This document shows, in pieces, positions 25,401-36,789 of a stretch of DNA of 64,000 bases. The translations under genes were made by a program, and so were the position numbers. The stretch is from contig NC_071335.1 in the NCBI RefSeq assembly GCF_027744825.2, forward strand, positions 30,827,501 to 30,891,500, written 5' to 3'. Source of the DNA: Synchiropus splendidus (Eukaryota > Chordata > Actinopteri > Syngnathiformes > Callionymidae). Each line of letters begins with the position of its first letter. The first letter of the stretch is position 1. The notes below the pieces were generated by a model that was given only the letters and a program-made list of their open reading frames with translations, did no database searches and was not told the origin of the DNA.

Positions 25401-28400
25401 TCCACTGACTTGAGCTGTCGACTTGAGAATGTCACCCGCGCACACTCAGCACTTATCAGTGGGAGGAAATGTGTGCCTCAGTGCGTAAATATGATGAACC
25501 ACCAAAATATGATGCGCCCCCTTCGGCTCCAGTCTTATCACTGCACACCTGTTTGCACGCGTCTCACAGGCAGCCGTTTGTATGCTTTTGATCTTCTGTC
25601 TCTCTCCCATGCAAATATGGCTCTTTTGTCTTTCCCTTGCTGCTCTTCTCCTCCGCCTGCGTGACCTTGCGGTTCTCCAGTTTCTTCGAGAACATGTCCC
25701 GCATCACGTCACTGGACTACATTCCATCGGAGATGGATGTTCTGCGTGTACGCCTGAGGACCACCGGCGTGATCGAGACCCAGTTCAAAGTCAATCACCT
25801 CATCTTCAGGTAATGGAAAGCCCCACTCCCGCTACTGCCACCTAGTGTTCTTAGGGCGTACACGCTGACTAGTCCGCAGTGATGTCTAGTTTTGACGCTC
25901 TTATCTCTTTTTACAGCCTCGTGACTGTCTGAGACGTAGAATTTAGATGGGAGGGATCATTCGATACGTCAATATGGCAACTTCTACTGTCACACACATA
26001 TACACGCGCACGGATTCATGCCTTATCAGTGGAGCAGCAGGGTTCATATTTGATCAATAAGCCACTGAACTAGCCCACCTTTCCCTCTATGTCGTAACAA
26101 GTTGTCAGTACGTTTCTGAGTTTCTGAGGTCTGAAAAAAGTTCCAGTAATTAAAAGGTAATGTGAAAAGAGTACTGTGTGTGTGGAACCTTTAGAAGACA
26201 TGTACCTGTCATTGCAGAGCTCAAAACAGATTCACCTGCACGAGACTTTCTGAGATCTCCAAGGTCTGAATGTGAAGAGAGGATGCTGAGATAAGTGCTC
26301 CTTGATGTTCCTTCACTGAGCCAGTCAGCATCCTGGATACTGTACAGTTAAAAATGGACCACAGAGTACCATGATGTAAAAAGATGTTGCCATATAACAG
26401 CACATATATCGATGACTACAACAACTTATTTATACAGTGGAGTGTTCTACCGCACTACACGAAAGCATGAAACAAAAAATGTTCAGTGAAGTAATTAAAA
26501 TGAAACGCAGTATTACAATAACAAAATGAAAACACTACTACTAATGAAATGCAATTTAATTGAAAGGCATTTAAGAGAAAGCGCATGTTTCCCTCAAGAT
26601 TGTTGAAATAACCCTCACTTTATTTAGATGGATATATGCAGAAAACACTTCTGATTCATGCTGATATACAATAGTCGCAGTCTGTCAGCCAGGTTGTACA
26701 TCATCACCAGTAGATACCCTTTATTAATGGTCCTGTCACTGCCATATTTTTTATGCACATTTCAGCTCCATTCAGAAGCCGAGAAGTTCTCAGTACATTC
26801 GGTCACTGAACAGTCTGCGCTATTTAAAAGATCCATGCGGTTTCTCAGTCCAGAAAATTACATTTATGGAAATTGTAATGTATATATTTAAAAAAAAATT
26901 TTTGAAGGTCATTTGGGCATTGCTGTGTCACATTTTTGAGCACCGGTTACAGTGAGGTTAGTCCCACCACACCAGTTAAAAAAACATGGATAATACACCC
27001 AGAAAAGCGTATAATATAAGGTTGGCAGGCATAGGTTGTTATTGTAAAAATGTTAAATAGTTCAAAGGTCAAATAACTTATCTCTTTGTGTAATCTTGTC
27101 ATATTAGAGTCCTAATAATGAAATCATTTCGGGGGGGGTTTCCCATTTAAACTGTTACTCAGCTAACTGAAAAACTGACTGATGTTGGACTCACTTTGCA
27201 TGGCACATTTTTTAACTATTGCACTTCCATTATATCAGCATAAACCCTGTCATGAAAGGGTTAAAAATGTTGGTTTAAATCTCAAGCAAAGTTACAGCAG
27301 CTGTTCTTATTGATGAGTGGAAGAAGAAATTATTCATCTCCGGGTGTTAAAATGTGCGCTCTCTCTCTCTCTCTCTTCCTGAGGTCGACCTGTGACAGCG
27401 GCAAGATTGATCATCTCTTTCCCAGTGTTTGGTTTTATTAGATTAAAAATGAGCCTCAGAAGGTTAAACAGGATGTATTTGACTTGAAATGTTGTGTGTG
27501 TGCCACTGATCTATCACTTCTGAGGAGCACGTCCTCTCTCGTCCCTCCGTAGTTTGACATTTAAATCACCTGTGCATCGCGGCGTCGGCGTGAAACAGAA
27601 TAAAATCTCTCCTTCAGACAAATTTGATTCATCAAGTGCCGACGCGTTCTCAGGTGCGTCGTCCCGGCCGCCTCGTATTGATGCTTGAGAATCGTACGTT
27701 GAGAAAAGTTTGAGTTGTGAGAGGAGACTTTGTTAAGAATGGATGGATGCTCCTTGAAGTGGTTGCGTTTGCGCCACCATTTATTTATCTATGTCATTTT
27801 CCTTTTGCTGTTTGTGTCAATATGAAAGGGAGCAGGGAGGCCCCAGGATGGGGCCCCGACTCCTCTCCCCTCTCAGTCTTATCAGCCAGTGTTTGTGAGG
27901 AGATAAATAACTGGGCTCAGTTCAGTGTGGTGTGCGTCTGTGTGTGAGGTCCCCGGGGCCGACGAAGAGCTTAGCATAAATGAATACAATTATTTTAAAC
28001 TTGGCATCAAAAGGGTCATTAAAGGGTTTTTGGCAGAAACATTTTTGTTTGTAAGCTGGCTGGAAAATATGTCAAGAAAAAGACAAATGGGTGAAGATGG
28101 TCTTCTATTGAGCCTGCACCCTTCACGTTTAGATCTTGGTCCATGACCTCCAGTGGCTGGAGCATGCCTGCGTGATGAAGGCTCCTCACTGCAGTCCAGC
28201 TCCTCTGGAACATCATGGAGCCCAGATGTTGCAGAGAAAACAGAGAGGAATACCTCAGAAGTTGGATCAGCCTGTGGAATGTGTTTTTGTCCTTAGTGCA
28301 TTTCATTCTCCGGGTTAACCAAAACTCAAACTGTGATCTCACAGTGAATGGATCCTTTTCTTTTTGTTTGGGATTAATGGTAATAGCGTGTTGTTAGCAT

Positions 28401-31400
28401 GACTGTTTTGCATACAACATTTTGCCACTATTTGAAATAGCATGTCACAGCGCTACCTAGTGTCTCTGTGGTCCATGGCCTTCAGTAGTTACTGTACTGG
28501 AAACCAGTCTTGGTCTCAAAAGCAGTCATTTATCTTAGGTTAAAAGAAGTTACAATAAAAAATGTTTTGCAAAATATATAAATAAACAAAAAAAAAACAT
28601 AAATAGGGAAACAAACGCTAACCGTACATGGTAAGAGTTGTCAAAGTGTTGGTCCTCTATATTAAGGCATATTGACAACACCCACTGTGCATGTTGTGTT
28701 GTGACAGTCTGGACCTGACTACGCATGAGGTGTGATGCCTGCATGAATCTCTGTAACTCTCTGCTCCTGCAGTTTCTGGCGTTGCTTCCTGGTCCCAATT
28801 CAGGTGATTTCAAGTGAAATTGATGCAAAAGCGAGGCCAAACGAAAGTGGCGTTTAAGCCAAAAGGAGAAGGAAAAAGTCGTAAATTGAACTTCGAGTTT
28901 GTGACTGCAATGTGATGAAACAAGAAGAAGAAGAAAAAAAAAAGAAATAGTGTAATTATGCTCATGCAATGGTTTAGTGCTACATTTTCAGTAATAATTC
29001 TCAATATACAGTAAATCACAAATATATTTCATAGTGATGAAATTCAATTTGCAATACATGGTTGGGAAAAAAAGCTGTACTTTGCCCAGGTCTGGGTCAA
29101 GTGGCCTCTCTACAGAACAACGCTAGCTTTCACTTACTCGAGTGGTGCCTTGTTTGGGTGGGAAACAAAGAGCGCCACCTACTGTCTCTTTGTTTTCATC
29201 ATTTCTCATTTACATGGAAAATAATTAGGAGAAAGTGTCGCCTTCTAAATCAGTGTAAATGGTGTTTGTGTGCAAAGTTTTGGCTGGGATTGAGCCATAG
29301 AGACGGAGGAAGGCACCAGAACAATAAAGACCTTGAGTTTTCCAACGCTCCTTTGAGGCCGGTACTTCAACAACATACACTTCAATTTTTTACCGCTTCT
29401 GAGATTGAGCCTAAGAAAAACATATACGAAATGCCTCCGCTGCTCTGTGATTGGGTGATTAGATTTTTCTCCTGACGAGAAATAAACCCTAATGAAGCAG
29501 CAGGGCAGACGGCAGAATAACATTAGAGCGGCACAGGAAGTTTAAATGGACAGACTCGCTCTAGTCCTCACAGAAGAATTCACTTACTGCTGCTCTGTGG
29601 TCTTTGAACCAGCGCTGCCGCAGCAAAATAAGAGCTGAGACTGAATTCAAGATACTTTAAGAAGGTGGAAGATGAAGACACTCTGGTTGCGTAGGATCAG
29701 AAGTCACATGGTTTGGTTGTGTGGTCAAGAGCAACAATGTTGGACGACAAGATGGAGGCAAATGGAGACAACTACTGAGCTGAATGAAGATGTGAACATT
29801 TAGCTGAGAACTAGGGTGTCCTGGTCCTCAAAGGGCCACAGTGAGCGGAGGCCTTTGTTCCAACTGATCCTGAGTAATGGGGCCTTTTTGAAATGGACAA
29901 AATAAGAAGTACATAAACCGCTGTGATATTTAAATACTTAAAAGTCAAAAGTATTGCTTTATGATCGGTTTTGTATTTGCACTCTGACTTCAAAGGACAG
30001 AAACTGGGCCTGTAGATGAGGCCAGACCATAATAATCAAATTCAAATGTGTGAAATAAGGATGGTCTGAATCCACCTTACATTAAAGTTGAATATTACAG
30101 AGGAATATCCATAATAGTAAGAACGAATGGCTCATTGATAATCGTGTTATTTAAAGATTAAGGAAAATTGTGTTAGCTTGGTTTGTGTGTGGTCCTTGTG
30201 CAGTCCTTCTCCCCCTCTTTAATGACCTGTGTCGTGATTCCACCAGTCCCAGCTTCCTCTCTGTAACTGGATGAATGGTGACAGAGAAGATGCGTGGTGC
30301 CACATCAGAGTCGATGCTCAGATTCCTGTTGTGTTTCTCTCTGGATCTGCCTGACCTTTGCATTTTTGGCCGCCCCATGTTGTCAGTGGATCGCATCAGT
30401 ATTGAGGCTTAGATCTAGTCAGTGAATTGCTGTGAGATTTCAGTCCGTTAATCTACCGTAACATTATGACCACCTGTTCCTGTTGTGCAACCCCTGACCC
30501 GTCCCCCTGCTTATCTGCTCACAGAATAACACAAACATATTGTTAACATTACACCACATCATCAGCAAACATCATAGATCATGGAGACTCATTTTTTGAA
30601 TGGGTGGTGTGATAAATGAGGATTTAAGAGTCACAAATATTTTAAAGAACGGCTCTGTTCTTCTCTGTTTTAAGGATGTATGACGTCGGAGGCCAGCGGA
30701 CCGAGCGGAGAAAGTGGATCGGCTGTTTTGAGGACGTCAGGGCGGTTCTTTTTGTGGTGTCGCTCAGCGGTTATGACATGACTCTAGTGGAAGACCCTTC
30801 CATGGTAAAAAAATGTCACCTAGACCCCTGAGCTCACTCTCCACTCTCACTAAAACTTTTGGGTGTGATCCCCGCAGAATCGTTTACAGGAGAGCATGAA
30901 GCTCTTCTCCTCCATCTGCAACAACGTCTTCTTCCGCAGCACATCCATGGTGAGGAACTGCCGCCGATGATAGTCAGCCGTATCACATTTCAAGCTCCGA
31001 CACGAACACACTGCCACGGCTCGACCTGCAGCCTCTGCGTCGCCTGTCACTTGTAATTACGGCAGGGGCTGTAATGAAAAGTTCCGTGACACTTTCCCTC
31101 CCTGAGTGTTTTTCCATTAAGGTTTCCGCTAAATAACGGAATTAAAACAATCATCAACTCTTTCAATTCGTCCCACTTAACTCGCATTAAAAGCCGAGTT
31201 GGATGGCAGGACGGTGCCAGTTGACACGAATGTCAGATGTGTTTTTTGAACTTTCCAAAGGCCTGTCACGGTGAATATTGTGGCTCCGCTCTGGTAATTA
31301 TATTCATAATGTGCGGGGAGGGTTGAGTGAGGCTTTAGCTTTGTTTTAATTGTCGGTGTGTCCGTGATGTCAAGGCAAGGAAAATAACAGACGTATTTTG

Positions 31401-33189
31401 CCATCAGTGAGTTGATCAACAACATGCCCTCAGCACAAATGAACCCTGTGTATTCACTAAAAGATAGTGTTTAACATTGTTCAGTAGTTATCTACAAAGG
31501 CAGCAGCCCAATCGCAACAGTCTAGATGTCGCTCTGAAACATATTGAAAAGACTAGTTTGCGGAGGATTTGAACAGGTCTTCAGGTGAGAAATGAAAGTT
31601 GTTTCCAGGGACGGCGCTAAATCTGCCATAACACTTGAGTTCAGAGGTGGGAAAAGTGTGGCCCGGGGGCCACATGTGGACCTTTGCCTGTAGCTGTGCG
31701 GCCCCCACGAGCAAAACAACAACATACACCTAACATCTGACTTACAACCGGGATTGGTTCTGACCAACTGGTACTAAGTCAGATTCGAATGCCATTCAAA
31801 ATAGCTGACGCGAGGGTTATAGGTATTACTGTAGTGGTAGATCGCTGTGTGAGAGTGAGATGCTGGGATCCTGTGCTGCTGTAACTGTCGTACGCGATGC
31901 CAGACGTTGAATAAAAAAAATTTTTTTTTAAAGCATCTGCTGGCATCTGCTGGCCGTGGTCGTAAGTACGGGTGGACGCAAGTCGAGCAGGTCCTACGTC
32001 GAATGTTACGTGTATTGTATTTTTTTCATTGTTCACTTTTCAAAAATTCAAAATTGAAAAATCTTTATTTTTTTAAGGTCTATCCCATTTCCCCCTTTTA
32101 AATTGGATTCCTCACATTTGTGATGCACTTTTTAAAAAATAGTTTTACTTTTTAAAAATAAATAAATACACTGACAAAAAGTGTCTTTATAGCTTATTGT
32201 TTTACCCACAGTTACCAAAACATTCACCTGGTAAAAAGATCGTCCAATGTTTTTGATTTATATATCACATTGAATCTCAAAATAAAACGTGTTTATATGT
32301 ATGTAAAGCCAAAAATGTATATCATATAATGTCAAGGCATCACCACACATTTCTATGTCATTCTAGTAAAATGGAAAATTAAGGTTACATTGAATATTCT
32401 TTATCTACTGTCTTTTGGTTTGCTCCCTTTTTTTGTAAAAAAAAAACAAACAAAACACTAGCTTCATGAGACCAACCTCATGGCAATGCTGGTTTCCAAC
32501 TTAGGGGTTCAGAACCAGCTGGAGTAAGGATGATATCATTCCTCGAAGCTGCTCACAGATTGAATAATGCTCGCTAATTCGAGAGCGATGTCCATTGATC
32601 CACCACCATCATCTCCCTGTGACCGACACAATAAACCGCGTTATGACGACGGTTGATGTATTAGCTTCATCTGGCTCCAAAATTGCGACGGAATCGATGA
32701 TCTTTGACATGGATCTGATTGTTTCTCTGGAGAAGTCACATGTCACCGCTTCATGTTCTTTCTTGCAGATATTGTTTATGAACAAAATTGACTTATTTCA
32801 AGACAAGATACTGCACTCTGGTCGACACCTGCGCTTGTACCTGCCACAGTTTAAAGGTACGACGCTGTGTCATCTTATGTCTTCAGGTCTTGCTGGTCTT
32901 GATCAGCAGAGTTTTGGTGTGGAGCTATTGAAAATGATGAAGGACTCACCGGCTTCTGTTCAGAATACAGATGTGTCACTGTGAAGTCTCTCCCTCAGGT
33001 GCAGACTGTGACGTGGATTCGGCCGCCAGATTCATCGCCGCGACCTTCATCTCCCTAAATAACACTCCCAGCAAGCTGGTGTATCACCACTTCACCACGG
33101 CCACCGACACCTCCAACATCCAGGTGGTCTTCCAGGTGGTCATGGACACCATCATTAAGGAGAACTTGGAAGCGGTGTCGCTTCTGTAG
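16994..33189 (+). CDS. gnav1: Heterotrimeric G protein alpha subunit, Gv class
   Basis: Exons: 16994-17123, 19257-19348, 24078-24170, 24578-24738, 25681-25809, 30675-30804, 30878-30949, 32769-32856, 32999-33189. They sum to 1,086 nt, giving 361 residues. G-alpha subunits bind GTP and relay receptor signals at the inner plasma membrane. Visible motifs: MGLC N-terminus (Gly2 myristoylation, Cys4 palmitoylation), P-loop [12 protein letters not shown], switch [10 protein letters not shown] with the catalytic Arg, switch [14 protein letters not shown] with the catalytic Gln, NKID, and TATD in place of the usual TCAT. The C-terminus ENLEAVSLL matches none of Gi/o, Gq, Gs or G12/13 and lacks the Cys at -4, so pertussis toxin should not modify it. 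From memory this pattern fits the fifth class, Gv, kept in fishes. No in-frame ATG lies just upstream, and the MG..C motif fixes the start. The G-alpha assignment is certain; the class is probable. Confidence 0.88.
17124..19256. other. gnav1 intron 1
   Basis: AT-rich non-coding intron with no recognised exon. It contains a perfect inverted repeat at 18995-19053, listed separately. Confidence 0.6.
18995..19053. repeat. Perfect 26-bp inverted repeat with 7-nt loop
   Basis: Left arm 18995-19020 is the exact reverse complement of 19028-19053, with TTTCATA between. The arms are AT-rich and end in GACTTTCATAGTC at the loop. Transcribed from either strand this folds into a long uninterrupted stem. 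Confidence 0.9.
19520..20075. repeat. Degenerate minisatellite-like tract
   Basis: Many loosely repeated units of about 20-30 bases, with a CACAC(A) core followed by TTTGAAAC- or TATGAAAC-like ends (ACTTATGAAAC, ACATTTGAAACGTC, CATGTTTGAAACCTC). Heavily diverged, so exact period and copy number are uncertain. Confidence 0.5.
22431..22471. repeat. (TC)n(AC)n microsatellite
   Basis: An uninterrupted TC run passes directly into an AC run inside gnav1 intron 2. Confidence 0.95.
25810..30674. other. gnav1 intron 5
   Basis: Largest intron (4.9 kb). No recognised exon. It contains a CT run at 27358-27377 and, near 30460-30476, a TAACATTATGACCACCTG stretch resembling an end sequence common in fish dispersed repeats. 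The shorter gnav1 introns (24171-24577, 24739-25680) hold nothing recognisable. Confidence 0.5.
30950..32768. other. gnav1 intron 7, with transposon-like patch
   Basis: Around 31640-31715 there is a GTGGCCCGGGGGCCACATGTGG-type motif and CGGCCCCCACGAG, which resemble ends of old hAT-type elements. Around 31730-32010 there are repeated phrases such as CTTACAACC..., CTAAGTCAGATTCGAA and CCTACGTCGAATG, again repeat-like. The remainder is AT-rich. No transposase frame is visible. Confidence 0.35.
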
Positions 33190-33941
33190 CGATGAACTGG
33201 ACTTTTTTTTTTTTTCCTTTTTTTACAATGATGCTTCTGAAGGAACGTTGCTGCACTTATAACCCCAAAACAAGCTGATGCTATGCTGCCCCCTCTTTGT
33301 TTGTGTGTGTGGGCAGAGCGCTGATTTACTGTAGGTCTGTCAGGTGGTCCGCGCCACAGTGCTCGTCTGTCTTCTGTTGTGTGTCCATCGTAACTCAAGC
33401 AGCATCGACGTCTGAGGAGTGAGGAAGTTTTGACTTGACTGAAACTTACCATTTCATTTCGGAGGCTGTCTTCGATATGTGATATGCACCAACACTGACT
33501 GCTGAAACTACGCAATGTCTTTGTCATTTGTGTGGCATTTGCTCTGTGGGGGCCGTCAGTGTGGAGGGAGCCGACCTATTCCAGGAGCAAACCAGTGAAA
33601 CGCCGCAGATCTCCTCTGCTTCATAACAAAACAAACGTGGAGCCCCACATCATTTTATGTCTTTGTTCCTTTTAATAGATAAAATAAACCATAGCCATTT
33701 ACAGGAAATCTGCATCAGAGAGGGCCAGGGGGAGGAGGGGGGGTCAAACAGGAAAATTGTGATGTCATCTTTTTATATCGTTTTTCACAATCCGTAATCT
33801 TTATACTGAGTGAAAGCAAGTGGAGTACAGCAGATTAAAAGAGGAGTCTGACAACGGGCCACAGATCTCTTCCTCAACTTCATCCCACATATTTCTCCGG
33901 ACTCGTCGGGGCGGTTCATGAGCAGAGGAGCAGAGCCGTCC
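33190..33941. other. Shared 3' region of gnav1 (plus) and npb (minus)
   Basis: The two stop codons face each other about 750 bases apart. The gnav1 3'UTR probably runs to a plus-strand AATAAA at 33683-33688. A minus-strand ATTAAA at 33676-33671 could serve npb, so the two transcripts may abut or overlap. No other gene is seen. Confidence 0.5.
33683..33688 (+). terminator. Candidate gnav1 polyadenylation signal (AATAAA)
   Basis: AATAAA lies about 495 bases after the gnav1 stop. It is the clearest signal in this spacer. Confidence 0.5.
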
Positions 33942-34610
33942 TCATGCAGACAGGCAGTCCAGCGAGTCCAGGGTGAGGAAGACATCCGCCTTGCACTGGA
34001 AGGTTCCCGTGCCGTCCTGCATCAGCTCACAGGTCTTTAGGTTTGGAGAGATGTCCTTCACACAGATGGCCTGTAAATGACACAAGTCTCGCTCAAATAT
34101 TGCACGCTGGACTTCTCTTTATAAGCAAATATGAGAAAAGGAATTGTGCAGAATTGGATTTAAAATACACTAATTTAGAGTTGAATTGAGGCTATATTTA
34201 CAATAAAAAAAAATTATTGCTGAAAGAGTATTTCAATTATCTTTCTGTCTTTACCGCGCATTTACGCACGGTTTTCTCCATTTTAATTCGCATAGTTTTA
34301 CAGTCTTAATGAAGCATTATCGAACGTCAAACCACGCGGGGGTGCTCACCATGCTTTTGAGGATGGAGATCTGCCTGCTGGCGTCTTGCAGCACGCTGTT
34401 ACTCGCCGACTCTCCCACGTCCATCACTGTCTCCGCGGACTCGGACCTGCGGACGTACGGTGACCTCCTGATGCCGGAGAGCAGCCCGGACGCTCGGCCC
34501 ACGGAGTAGTAGCTGGGTCCGGTGGACTGTTTGTACCAGGCGTCGGCGTGTTGGACCGAGATGAGCAGAGACAGTCCGACACAGAGCGCGGCGATGAGCG
34601 ACCTCTCCAT
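33942..34610 (-). CDS. npb: Neuropeptide B precursor
   Basis: Exons (minus): 34610-34350 and 34070-33942, giving 129 residues. Residues 1-24 form a hydrophobic signal peptide ([10 protein letters not shown]...QHADA). The mature peptide starts at Trp25 with [20 protein letters not shown] and continues to ...RRSPYV, which makes 29 residues before the dibasic RR. This is the NPB-29 layout; the WYK start, SVGRA(S/A)GLLSG and RRSPY are family hallmarks. The C-terminal propeptide in exon 2 has three Cys (AICVKD, KTCELM, FQCKAD) and a fourth in DCLSA. NPB is a secreted ligand of the NPBWR receptors, acting in feeding, stress and endocrine control. It is NPB rather than NPW because of the SVGRA and SPYV features. 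It converges on gnav1. Confidence 0.95.
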
Positions 34611-34666
34611 CTCTGGTTTTACGCAGCGCTTCTGGGCTGTTCGGCTGCTTATGGAACTTGTAGCTG

Positions 34667-34674
34667 CTTATATA
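34667..34674 (-). promoter_or_regulatory. TATA box of npb
   Basis: The minus strand reads GACTATATAAGCAG, with TATATAAG 57 bases upstream of the npb ATG. This implies a short 5'UTR. A canonical TATA box is typical of regulated neuropeptide genes. Confidence 0.7.
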
Positions 34675-35919
34675 GTCTGGCTAAGGAACATTATCGTGAC
34701 CCAGGATGCTCGTCAAATCACATGTGAGGTGGGCGGGTGATGAAGCTGCGTCGAAACGTGGGTTAGAGGGGGAGAAAGCCCAAACTGAATTGATGGTTTT
34801 CTTTATTAGATGGAGGGAGGAGCGCGTGTGGAATAAAGATGCACAGACACGTCAGTGGTCTGTGACGCCGGTGCGCAGATTAACATCGGTGATGTCACTA
34901 ATAATGGCCTCCGGTATTTCAAAGTTTTTGACAGCAGCTGTCTGATGTCTAATCCATGTCCAGAATAGCATTAACGACTCAAGAGGTTGACTTTGCTGGG
35001 TTAGCGTCATCTTTAAAGGGCACATTTATCTCCAACTAGCAGGCTTAGTTGTAGCCCTGAGACCTGTTTTCCACACACACAAAGCCATGACAACACTCCC
35101 CTCATCCAGAAGGCCACAAACCACTAGCCTCACTTTGGACATGCTTGCAACGAATTCTCCAAAATCTCACTGTACTGACTCAAAATACTACAATCACAGC
35201 CAAGTGACTACCGTACTTCTTGGAAGACAGTAGTTTATTACTGCTCAGCTCATTCTCACATCAATATAAAAGAAGTCATTTGGATGGCAGAGAAAAGATC
35301 ATCATTTTTATTAGGAAATCTTACAGCTCCCTGAGTTACTTCTATTTTCTCACGACAATGGCCCCGAGGCGACGCAATACAACAGTTGTCACTCATTAAA
35401 GTGTGACAACAGCGAGCAGCTTATGTCGATGTCATGCTGCCAGATCTCCAGTTAAGGGAGTTGTCGTCATGAGAACGTGGAGAGAGGGAGAGGGTGAAAC
35501 AGCTCAAACGTGGAGGAGGCCCAGAGAGTTAGTGATGTTGGCAGGTGACCGCGCCGAACCCATGGAATCCACGTTGGGCCTTTTATGTCCCACATAAAGA
35601 ACACAGCCGAATCAAAGGAGGATCAATTGAAAGGATTTAGTGGTCTGACTGATGTGTGTGAAACTTTGAGCAGATTTCACTCCAGCAGAGGGGGAAAACT
35701 GCCCTCATCAATAATCCCTTCCCCAGATTGATTTACCGACCTTAGCTGCCACGCTTCATCAGCTCTCCTCATGAAGAGCTCGGTGATTTCCCTTCATGCG
35801 AGCGGTGTAATTCTATAAAAGCAGGTCACAGAAGGGTCTGGACGTACCTTTAAATGCATCAAACCTATTACAGATCTGGATCACTTGAATTACATAAATA
35901 CAAACTAAAAACACTGCCA
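34675..35919. other. Spacer between npb promoter and sgsh 3' end
   Basis: No recognised exon, RNA gene or notable repeat. Both flanking genes are on the minus strand, so this holds npb upstream sequence and sgsh downstream sequence. Confidence 0.5.
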
Positions 35920-35925
35920 TTTATT
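35920..35925 (-). terminator. Candidate sgsh polyadenylation signal
   Basis: TTTATT (AATAAA on the minus strand) lies about 110 bases beyond the sgsh stop codon, giving a short 3'UTR. Confidence 0.45.
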
Positions 35926-36035
35926 TAGAGTTCATTCAGTGTATTAGACAGTAAAAACACTCAGAGTCAATTATTCCAGGTAAACCAGGGACACGAGCGC
36001 AGAGATTACATCAGCCAGGAAGCATGAGAGCATCT

Positions 36036-36700
36036 TTAGAGTCCGTTAAAGAGCGGCCTGCAGCGCGGCTCCAGCTTGTCCTCCAGGACGTAGTCTGGTC
36101 CACAGACCCAGGGGTCCCCCGTCTCCCACTGCCACTTCTGCAGACTTTGCCTCAGGCTATCCAACACGCCACTGTAGGAGGGGTCTGCCACAAGGTTCTG
36201 GGTCTCAAGAGGATCTGACCTGTTTGGCAGAGCAGAAATCAAAACAGGTATCATAATGTCATGACATTACTGAGTCAAATTCCCCCATGCACCTTGTTTT
36301 ATTGCAACCTTTTCTTTTTCTATCGGCTGTCAGTTTTTTAATTTCCGATTGGCAGAAACCAATACACAAATGAGGATCGATGAAAATGAAGGATGAAAGC
36401 CTCTTGTGTGCTGCAGTGCTGACATCACACCCACGTTCACTTCACAAGCCTCACACACGTCATCCGCTGAAAAAGACGACTTATTTACATGAAGTGGAAA
36501 CAAATGTGACCCAAAAATGGGGGTCACTAACAGTGGCTCACCTCCACTTTTGAGATCTATGGAAGGTCTGACCAGAACAAATAATAAAACACAGTTGAAC
36601 ATCTCACGTTAAATTCAAGCCAATGTCAGTTTTGCTTATTTCATGTGATAAATGCTGTATATCTTGTATATGTTCATAAATGCCTTAAAAAACAAAACAA

Positions 36701-36789
<89 letters not shown>

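Noticed and set aside
28550..28969. Minus-strand frame of 139 codons in gnav1 intron 5
   Set aside because: Low-complexity Phe/Leu runs from AAG/AAA tracts, no splice context or domain.
30151..30396. Minus-strand frame of 81 codons ([17 protein letters not shown]...)
   Set aside because: Basic composition hints at an old element, but no transposase or reverse transcriptase motif is present.
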